DNA of 9,774 nucleotides from Parcubacteria group bacterium. Lineage in GTDB: Bacteria; Patescibacteriota; Minisyncoccia; Minisyncoccales; UBA10102. The DNA lies in assembly GCA_016188735.1 (NCBI GenBank), contig JACPHF010000007.1, positions 1-9,774 on the forward strand. Direction: 5' to 3'. The notes beneath the pieces are model-generated. The model was given only the letters and a program-made list of their open reading frames with translations, ran no database searches and had not been told where the DNA came from. The position numbers and the translations under genes are program-made. The first letter of the stretch is position 1. Each line of letters begins with the position of its first letter. Shown here piece by piece: positions 5,100 to 9,774 of the stretch.

Positions 5100-7526
5100 A
5101 TGAAAATTTCAAAAGTTCGCAAAGAACAGGTCAGCAAGGCATTTTCAGAAAACGCGCTCAAGATGATGAAAAAACGCTACCTCCTTCCGTATGACCAGGG
5201 AGGACAGGAAATGCCGGCTGACATGTTTGAGCGGGTCGCGAATGCTTTAGCTCACGTGGAGAAGGGCTATGGCAAACAAGAGGCCTTTGTGGAGAAAACC
5301 GCAAGGGAGTTTTTTGACGTTATGGCAAACAAGGAATTCACGCCCGCCGGCCGCACGCTTACCAATGCGGGAGGCGAGACCCCGCTCATTGCGAATTGCA
5401 TTGTGCTCCCCATTCACGACTCAATGGAGAGCATTTTTCAGACCCTCAAGGACGCGGCTCTGCTGCAGCAGGCGGGATGCGGGTTGGGATTCGATCTTTC
5501 TGAAATGCGCCCGGCCATGACTCCCACAAAAAAATCTCGGGGAGAAGCTTCGGGTCCGGTTTCTTTTCTTCGGGTATATGATGCCGCCTTCGGAACCATC
5601 AAACAGCAAAGCAGACACGGTGCGAACATGGCCATGATGCGCGTAGATCATCCGGATGTCCTGGATTTCATTCACTGCAAGAAAGTGGAAGGCGAAATCC
5701 GCAACTTTAACATTTCCGTTACCGTCACCGACGAGTTTATGGAGGCGTTGGATAAAAATCCGGATCAGAAGTGGGAGTGCGTGTTTAAGGGCAAGAAATA
5801 CAAGCCAAGACGGGTTCTCCGCCATCCCAACGGAGCCGTATACGGATCGGAAGAGATTGATAGTACGGTCAAGCAGATTTTTGATGAAATTATTGAGGGC
5901 GCATGGGTAAACGGAGAGCCGGGAGTCGCTTTTGTGGATACGTGGAATAAGGCGAATCCCTTGCCCGATTTGGGTCCCCTTGCTTCCACAAACCCGTGCG
6001 GAGAGCAGGCATTGCATCCGTATGACAATTGCAACCTTGGTTCCATAAACCTGGCGGTTTTTGTAGGGAAAGACAGAAAGATTAAATGGGAACGGCTTCG
6101 CCATGCGACAAGAACCGCGGTCCGCCTCATGGATAACGTGATTGATCTTTTTGATTTTCCGGTGCCCCAGGTGACCGAGCTCGCCAAGCGCAACCGGAGG
6201 ATCGGCCTTGGCGTGATGGGATTTGCCGACATGCTTTACCAAATGGGCGTCGGGTACAACGCCAAGGAAGGATTACAGGCGGCAGAAAAAGTGATGCGCT
6301 TTGTTGATACGGAGGCGTACAAGATGTCGCAGGAACTCGCAAAAGAAAAAGGAGAATTTCCCAACTACCAAAAAAGCATTTTTAGCAAGAAGTCGGCCCC
6401 GCATTCGCCGGCCCAGGAACCCGGCATCGGAAAGAAAATGCGCAACGCGGCGCTCACGACCGTGGCTCCCACGGGCTCCATTTCCATGATGCTCGACACA
6501 TCTTCCGGCATTGAACCGAATTTCGCGCTTGCGTATGTTAAACAAGATAAAGACGGGAATCAGTACCGCTACTTCAACCGGCATTTTGAAGCGGCTCTTG
6601 CGAAACTTGATCTTTCTTCCAAGCAGAAAGACGAAATGATGCAGGAGATTTTTAAAACAGGATCCATTCAGCACCTTACGGATCTGCCCAAGCAGCTGCG
6701 AGAAACCTTTGTGGTTGCCATGGATATTTCCGGACAAGATCACATGAAGATGCAGGCCGCTTTTCAGAAGTACGTGGACAACTCCATTTCAAAGACCATC
6801 AATCTTCCCAACGGCGCGACGAAAGAAGATGTCGTTCAGAGTTTCATCAGCGCATGGAAACTGGGCTGCAAGAGCTGCACGGTATACCGCGACGGGAGCA
6901 GGACGATTCAGATTTTGAACGTGGGGTCGGGAGAAAACATTGTTTCCACAACCGAGGCTCCGGGAGCCCAAAAAGAACAGGGACTCAATCTCAAAGAAGA
7001 TCGCAATCGCATCGCCCCGCGCAAGCGCCCCGATGTCATGGCAGGAAAGACGTACCGCATGAACACCGGCTATGGAAAACTCTACATTACCGTAAACAAC
7101 GATGAGAAAGGGGTGCCGTTCGAAATCTTCGCAACCATTGGAAAGTCAGGCGGTTTTTTCCAGGAGCACGGAGAAGCAATTTGTCGTCTTATCTCCCTCT
7201 CGCTTCGTTCAGGAGTAAAAGTGGAAGAAGTGGTGAAAGATTTGAAGGGCATTCGGGGTCCCATGCCGATATTTACGGAACGGGGAACCGTGCTTTCTCT
7301 TCCGGATGCCATCGGAAAGGTGCTCGAAGACCACATGGGAGCCGCCCGCCAAGTGGAGGAACAGGTTCAGCGCCCCGAAAATCAAGAAGTGCTTCCGTTC
7401 GTCGAGACGCCGAATTCCATCGCCAACTTCGGTTTCATGCCGGGCTGTCCCGACTGCGGTGCTCCCTTGAACATGCAGGAGGGGTGCATCAACTGCAAAA
7501 TGTGCGGATTCAGCAGGTGCAGTTAA
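5100..7526 (+). CDS. nrdJ: Class II (adenosylcobalamin-dependent) ribonucleotide reductase
   Basis: Reduces ribonucleotides to deoxyribonucleotides using a radical made from adenosylcobalamin, without oxygen. The 808-residue protein starts with a short N-terminal helical region and no ATP-cone. Key residues: redox cysteines C100 (IANCIVL) and C311 (NCNLGSIN), the radical site NPCGEQ (N298, C300, E302) and phosphate-binding APTGSIS (456-462). A TSCPD-like domain follows at about 655-720. The C-terminal tail has six cysteines (C783, C786, C796, C799, C802, C807) suited to a zinc ribbon and thiol relay to the active site. The ATG at 5100 is preferred over an upstream TTG frame because the extension overlaps the promoter and NrdR site and resembles no family sequence. 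There is no Shine-Dalgarno site. It is followed after 15 bases by a corrinoid adenosyltransferase gene that would supply its cofactor. Confidence 0.96.
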   Translation: MKISKVRKEQVSKAFSENALKMMKKRYLLPYDQGGQEMPADMFERVANALAHVEKGYGKQEAFVEKTAREFFDVMANKEFTPAGRTLTNAGGETPLIANCIVLPIHDSMESIFQTLKDAALLQQAGCGLGFDLSEMRPAMTPTKKSRGEASGPVSFLRVYDAAFGTIKQQSRHGANMAMMRVDHPDVLDFIHCKKVEGEIRNFNISVTVTDEFMEALDKNPDQKWECVFKGKKYKPRRVLRHPNGAVYGSEEIDSTVKQIFDEIIEGAWVNGEPGVAFVDTWNKANPLPDLGPLASTNPCGEQALHPYDNCNLGSINLAVFVGKDRKIKWERLRHATRTAVRLMDNVIDLFDFPVPQVTELAKRNRRIGLGVMGFADMLYQMGVGYNAKEGLQAAEKVMRFVDTEAYKMSQELAKEKGEFPNYQKSIFSKKSAPHSPAQEPGIGKKMRNAALTTVAPTGSISMMLDTSSGIEPNFALAYVKQDKDGNQYRYFNRHFEAALAKLDLSSKQKDEMMQEIFKTGSIQHLTDLPKQLRETFVVAMDISGQDHMKMQAAFQKYVDNSISKTINLPNGATKEDVVQSFISAWKLGCKSCTVYRDGSRTIQILNVGSGENIVSTTEAPGAQKEQGLNLKEDRNRIAPRKRPDVMAGKTYRMNTGYGKLYITVNNDEKGVPFEIFATIGKSGGFFQEHGEAICRLISLSLRSGVKVEEVVKDLKGIRGPMPIFTERGTVLSLPDAIGKVLEDHMGAARQVEEQVQRPENQEVLPFVETPNSIANFGFMPGCPDCGAPLNMQEGCINCKMCGFSRCS

Positions 7527-7541
7527 TCAAAGCTAAAAACC

Positions 7542-8084
7542 ATGCCCCTCTTTTATACCGGTAAGGGAGATGAGGGCTTATCGCATGTTGGAAAGAAGAA
7601 ATATCCGAAAGACTCGTTGATTTTGGAAGCCCTGGGAGACCTGGACGAATTAAACAGCTTTCTGGGTCTTGTCAGGAGTACGGTTCAAAACAAAAAACTC
7701 ACAGCCGGCCTCGAGGCCGTGCAACAGCATCTGTTCATCATCCAGGCCCAGGTTGCGGTGGTTATGTTTCCAAAATTCAAGAGCCCTAAACTCAAGAAAG
7801 AAAAAGTTGAATGGCTGGAGCGCGAGATTGATGTCATTGAGAAAAAAATCAAGCCCAAACGGGGCTTTGTCATTGCGGGAGCAACTCCAGCGTCGGCATG
7901 GCTGGATGTTGTACGCGCCATTGCCAGGCGTACGGAGCGCACCATTACGAAGTTTCACCGGACATACCCGCTTTCTCGGGAAATCATATCCTATCTCAAC
8001 CGACTTTCCAGTTATTTGTACGCGTTAGCGCGTCTGGAATCGGTAAGCAGAAAGATCCGAGAACAGAAACCAAGGTATCGATAG
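7542..8084 (+). CDS. Cob(I)alamin adenosyltransferase, PduO type
   Basis: Transfers the adenosyl group of ATP to reduced cobalamin, making adenosylcobalamin. The 180-residue protein shows the PduO-type order: N-terminal YTGKGDEG (5-12, ATP binding), LGDLDELNSFLG (31-42), GFVIAGATPASAW (108-120), RAIARRTER (125-133) and NRLSSYLYALAR (153-164) near the corrinoid site. It lies 15 bases after nrdJ with no promoter or terminator between, so the two are very likely one transcript. The only evident customer for the cofactor here is NrdJ, which suggests the cell takes up a corrinoid and activates it for dNTP synthesis. The stop is 6 bases from the end of the opposing tRNA-Gly gene. Confidence 0.9.
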   Translation: MPLFYTGKGDEGLSHVGKKKYPKDSLILEALGDLDELNSFLGLVRSTVQNKKLTAGLEAVQQHLFIIQAQVAVVMFPKFKSPKLKKEKVEWLEREIDVIEKKIKPKRGFVIAGATPASAWLDVVRAIARRTERTITKFHRTYPLSREIISYLNRLSSYLYALARLESVSRKIREQKPRYR

Positions 8085-8090
8085 AACGAA

Positions 8091-8164
8091 TGGAGCGGGC
8101 GATGGGAATCGAACCCACGTACCTTGATTGGCAACCAAGTGTACTACCATTGTACTACGCCCGC
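8091..8164 (-). tRNA. tRNA-Gly(GCC), CCA encoded
   Basis: On the minus strand, acceptor GCGGGCG (8164-8158) pairs perfectly with CGCCCGC (8101-8095). The anticodon loop TTGCCAA gives GCC. The discriminator is U (8094), usual for bacterial glycine tRNAs, and CCA is encoded at 8093-8091. It is the last gene of the minus-strand run. Confidence 0.95.
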
Positions 8165-8170
8165 ATGCTG

Positions 8171-8241
8171 TGCCGGAGGGCAGAATCGAACTGCCTTCAG
8201 ACGCTCTTCAGGCGCCTGCTTTACCATTAAGCTACTCCGGC
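8171..8241 (-). tRNA. tRNA-Phe(GAA)
   Basis: On the minus strand, acceptor GCCGGAG (8241-8235) pairs with CTCCGGC (8178-8172), the D-stem is GCTT/AAGC, anticodon stem GGCGC/GCGTC contains one G-U pair, loop CTGAAGA gives GAA, and the T-arm is GGCAG/CTGCC. The discriminator is A. CCA is not encoded (the bases are CAG). Confidence 0.95.
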
Positions 8242-8242
8242 A

Positions 8243-8310
8243 TGGTGGGCGGTGGAGGATTCGAACCCCCGACCTACTGCGTGTAAAGCAGTCGCTCTAA
8301 CCAGCTGAGC
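8243..8310 (-). pseudogene. tRNA-Val(TAC) lacking its 5' acceptor strand
   Basis: From 8310 downward the minus strand has an intact valine-type D-arm (GCTC/GAGC), an anticodon arm with loop giving TAC, T-arm GGGGG/CCTCC, acceptor 3' strand ACCGCCC (8253-8247), discriminator A and encoded CCA. The matching 5' strand should be GGGCGGT plus TA, as in the neighbouring tRNA-Val(GAC), but the bases found there are ATCCCGTGG, which belong to a tRNA-Leu variable arm. The acceptor cannot form in the normal way. Either the gene is broken or the assembly is wrong here. Confidence 0.75.
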
Positions 8311-8371
8311 CCACGGGATTTCTCCCACAGGCCCCTCAAGCCTGCGCGTCTACCGGTTCCGCCACGTCCGC
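8311..8371 (-). pseudogene. tRNA-Leu(GAG) 5' part, lacking T-arm and 3' acceptor
   Basis: From 8371 downward the minus strand reads acceptor GCGGACG, then TG and the leucine D-arm GCGGAACCGGTAGACGC, anticodon stem CAGGC/GCCTG with loop TTGAGGG (anticodon GAG), and variable arm GGGA/TCCC. It then joins the D-arm of tRNA-Val at a GTGGGC stretch; no T-arm and no CGTCCGC to close the acceptor follow. The first 36 bases are also the last 12 codons (stop included) of rplS. Confidence 0.78.
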
Positions 8372-8752
8372 AGATTCTACCGGAACCTCTTCTTTTTCAA
8401 GCCCGAATTCGCTTGTTTTCAAACGAGCTTTCTTGCCTTTTGTATCCCTCAGATAGTAAAGCTTTGCCCTCCGCACCTTGCTGCGTTTCACCACCTCTAT
8501 CTTGTCTAGCGAGGGCGAGTGGATGGGAAAGATGCGTTCCACGCCGACTCCGCTGCTGATCTTGCGCACCGTAATGGTGGCATTGATTCCTTTTCCGTGT
8601 TTCCTGGCAAGAACCACACCCTCAAACACCTGAAGGCGTTCTTTGCTTCCTTCTTTGATTTTCTGGTGCACGCGCACGGTGTCTCCGGGCCTGATATCGG
8701 GCAGGGATTCCTGCCGCATGGATTTGGTGAATATGTCTATTGGTGAAGTCAT
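8336..8752 (-). CDS. rplS: 50S ribosomal protein L19
   Basis: L19 sits at the 30S-50S interface. The 138-residue protein matches the family throughout its first 115 or so residues: [20 protein letters not shown] (21-40), [20 protein letters not shown] (43-62), [20 protein letters not shown] (68-87) and [18 protein letters not shown] (95-112). The remaining tail is acidic and non-conserved, and its last 11 residues ([11 protein letters not shown]) and stop are read from the tRNA-Leu(GAG) sequence, so the end of the protein is set by the tRNA. The ATG overlaps the stop of the upstream pseudouridine synthase (ATGA), implying coupling. There is no Shine-Dalgarno site. Confidence 0.96.
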   Translation of the reverse strand: MTSPIDIFTKSMRQESLPDIRPGDTVRVHQKIKEGSKERLQVFEGVVLARKHGKGINATITVRKISSGVGVERIFPIHSPSLDKIEVVKRSKVRRAKLYYLRDTKGKKARLKTSEFGLEKEEVPVESADVAEPVDAQA

Positions 8753-9432
8753 GTTCGCAGATTATCTAATACGTTTTGCAAATCTTTCGGGAGTAGGGAT
8801 CGGAATTCTTTTGTGGTCCTGCCGGTTGGCGGGATGGGGATAGCGATCTGGCTTGCGTGGAGGAATTGTCGGTTCAGGCCGACGGGCGCCGTCTGTCCCT
8901 TGAAGCCGTAGAGCTTATCTCCTGCAATCGGATGATGGAGAAAGGCAAGGTGCGCTCTGATCTGGTGCTTTCTTCCGGTTTCCGGAGTCATCTCCAAGAG
9001 GGTGTATGCGGGGAATCTTTCTACGACGCGGTATTTGGTTCTTGCCTCTCTCGCCCTATCTTCCCCTGCTTCTCCCGGAGTGAATGCCTTTTGCTTTCTC
9101 CTGTCATTTGGAGACCGGGTAAGTTTTGCGTCGATTACTCCCTCATCTTCTTTTAGAATTCCTTTCACCAGGCAGATGTATTGTTTCTGAACCTTTCGCT
9201 CTTTGAACTGCCGCTGAAAGAAGGTGAATGCCTCTTTGGTCTTGGCTACCAGGAGTAGCCCCGACGTATCTTTATCCAGTCTGTGGATGATGCCGTAGCG
9301 CATCTGTTCTCCCAATTGTTCAAGTGCTGGGTACTGGCCAAGAAGCAGATCGGCCATCGTGGATACCGCAATTCCCGGCGGTTTATCCACAACGAGGAGC
9401 ATATCATCTTCGTATATAATATTCAACGGCAT
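8749..9432 (-). CDS. RluA-family pseudouridine synthase without S4 domain
   Basis: Converts uridine to pseudouridine in rRNA or tRNA; the exact target cannot be told from the sequence. The 227-residue protein has the family catalytic block [15 protein letters not shown] (50-64) with D53 as the nucleophile, the [14 protein letters not shown] entry motif (7-20), KQYICLVKG and [12 protein letters not shown] with [11 protein letters not shown]. It begins directly at the catalytic domain, so the S4 RNA-binding domain of RluD and RluC is missing, as in RluA and TruC-like members. The start is 26 bases after tRNA-Val(GAC). It is joined to rplS by an ATGA overlap, which suggests ribosome-linked expression. 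Confidence 0.92.
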   Translation of the reverse strand: MPLNIIYEDDMLLVVDKPPGIAVSTMADLLLGQYPALEQLGEQMRYGIIHRLDKDTSGLLLVAKTKEAFTFFQRQFKERKVQKQYICLVKGILKEDEGVIDAKLTRSPNDRRKQKAFTPGEAGEDRAREARTKYRVVERFPAYTLLEMTPETGRKHQIRAHLAFLHHPIAGDKLYGFKGQTAPVGLNRQFLHASQIAIPIPPTGRTTKEFRSLLPKDLQNVLDNLRT

Positions 9433-9458
9433 GGGTTTACCCTGGATTTATTGAAGGG

Positions 9459-9532
9459 TGGGCGGTAGAGGACTCGGACCTCTGACCTTCACAATGTCAA
9501 TGTGACGCTCTAACCAACTGAGCTAACCGCCC
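9459..9532 (-). tRNA. tRNA-Val(GAC)
   Basis: On the minus strand, acceptor GGGCGGT (9532-9526) pairs with ACCGCCC (9466-9460), the D-stem is GCTC/GAGC, anticodon stem TCACA/TGTGA has loop TTGACAT giving GAC, and the T-stem is AGAGG/CCTCT. The T-loop reads TCCGAGT rather than TTCGANT, so position 55 is C instead of U. The discriminator is A; CCA is not encoded (CCC). It serves as a model for what the broken tRNA-Val(TAC) should look like. Confidence 0.94.
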
Positions 9533-9533
9533 G

Positions 9534-9608
9534 TGGTGGGCGCGCCTGGATTCGAACCAGGAACCGGTCGTGTATAAGACGACTGCTCTGCCGTTGAGCT
9601 ACGCGCCC
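9534..9608 (-). tRNA. tRNA-Ile(TAT), CCA encoded
   Basis: On the minus strand, acceptor GGGCGCG (9608-9602) pairs perfectly with CGCGCCC (9544-9538), the D-stem is GCTC/GAGC, anticodon stem GTCGT/ACGAC has loop CTTATAC giving TAT, and the T-arm is CCTGG/CCAGG with TTCGAAT. The discriminator is A9537, and CCA is encoded at 9536-9534. An unmodified or uridine-modified UAU would read AUA isoleucine codons directly. Its first 10 bases overlap the end of ftsH. Confidence 0.93.
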
Positions 9609-9774
9609 CTCTTCTTTCCGATAATCTTATCAAACTCTTCCCGTTCTATCGTTTCCTTTTCTATCAGAACACGGGCAAGTTTTGCAAGCATGGCCCTGCG
9701 CTGACGGAGAATGCGCTCCGCTGTTTTATTCGCCTGGCTGATAAGCGAGGACACTTCCCGGTCAATCTCGGCAG
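9599..9774 (-). CDS. ftsH: ATP-dependent zinc metalloprotease FtsH, C-terminal end
   Basis: Only the last 58 complete codons before the window edge, including the stop, are seen. AEIDREVSSLISQANKTAER, then ILRQRRAML, KLARVLIEKETI and EREEFDKIIGKK, match the C-terminal helical end of the FtsH peptidase domain, where related proteins read IDxEV...A...AxxIL and ALLEKETLxxxEF. FtsH is a membrane-anchored AAA+ protease that degrades misfolded membrane proteins; the AAA+ and HExxH parts lie outside the window. The stop TAG is formed by bases 8-10 of tRNA-Ile(TAT). The assignment rests on a short segment, but its pattern is characteristic. Confidence 0.82.
   Translation of the reverse strand, partial: AEIDREVSSLISQANKTAERILRQRRAMLAKLARVLIEKETIEREEFDKIIGKKRGA

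Noticed and set aside
5421..6242. Long open frame on the minus strand opposite nrdJ (273 codons)
   Set aside because: It is antisense to a gene with clear active-site motifs, has no family resemblance and no promoter; it reflects codon bias of nrdJ.
1..9774. CRISPR array, insertion sequence, integrase or toxin-antitoxin pair
   Set aside because: No regularly spaced repeats, transposase motifs, terminal repeats or recognisable toxin genes were seen on either strand.

Overview
The window looks like a small bacterial genome, most plausibly a Candidate Phyla Radiation (Patescibacteria, Parcubacteria-like) organism. This rests on gene content and style, not on a search. The signs are a short IF-2 without the long N-terminal region, a compact 3D-domain secreted protein of a kind common in Parcubacteria, a class II B12-dependent ribonucleotide reductase beside a corrinoid adenosyltransferase, very tight packing with ATGA/GTGA overlaps, almost no Shine-Dalgarno sites, and many tRNAs that only sometimes encode CCA. 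TGA works as a normal stop, so the genetic code appears standard.

Left part (1-1123): a possible tRNA-like remnant or gene end, then an AT-rich HNH endonuclease gene that runs into tRNA-His, a terminator, and a second stable-RNA promoter that closely resembles the one before the HNH gene. This is followed by tRNA-Arg(CCT), tRNA-Ala(GGC) and tRNA-Ser(CGA). Translation block (1131-3468): DUF4446 gene, infB and rbfA are coupled by 4-base overlaps and followed by tRNA-Cys(GCA) and tRNA-Leu(TAA). A small membrane protein gene starts 8 bases after tRNA-Leu and converges on a secreted 3D-domain protein gene.

Centre (4397-8084): a divergent promoter region separates the 3D gene from nrdR. nrdR is followed by nrdJ (class II ribonucleotide reductase) and a PduO-type cob(I)alamin adenosyltransferase. 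Palindromic sites resembling NrdR boxes lie before both nrdR and nrdJ. Together these form a self-contained dNTP module: repressor, enzyme and cofactor-activating enzyme.

Right part, all minus strand (9774 down to 8091): end of ftsH, tRNA-Ile(TAT), tRNA-Val(GAC), an RluA-family pseudouridine synthase, rplS (L19), then a join in which the 5' part of a tRNA-Leu(GAG) runs directly into the 3' part of a tRNA-Val(TAC), and finally tRNA-Phe(GAA) and tRNA-Gly(GCC).

The most interesting points are the tRNA-Leu/tRNA-Val chimera, the rare AUA-reading tRNA-Ile with a genomically encoded TAT anticodon, and a mitochondria-like 'tRNA punctuation' layout. In that layout three genes end inside the following tRNA and two start 7-8 bases after one. 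No CRISPR array, insertion sequence or rRNA is visible.
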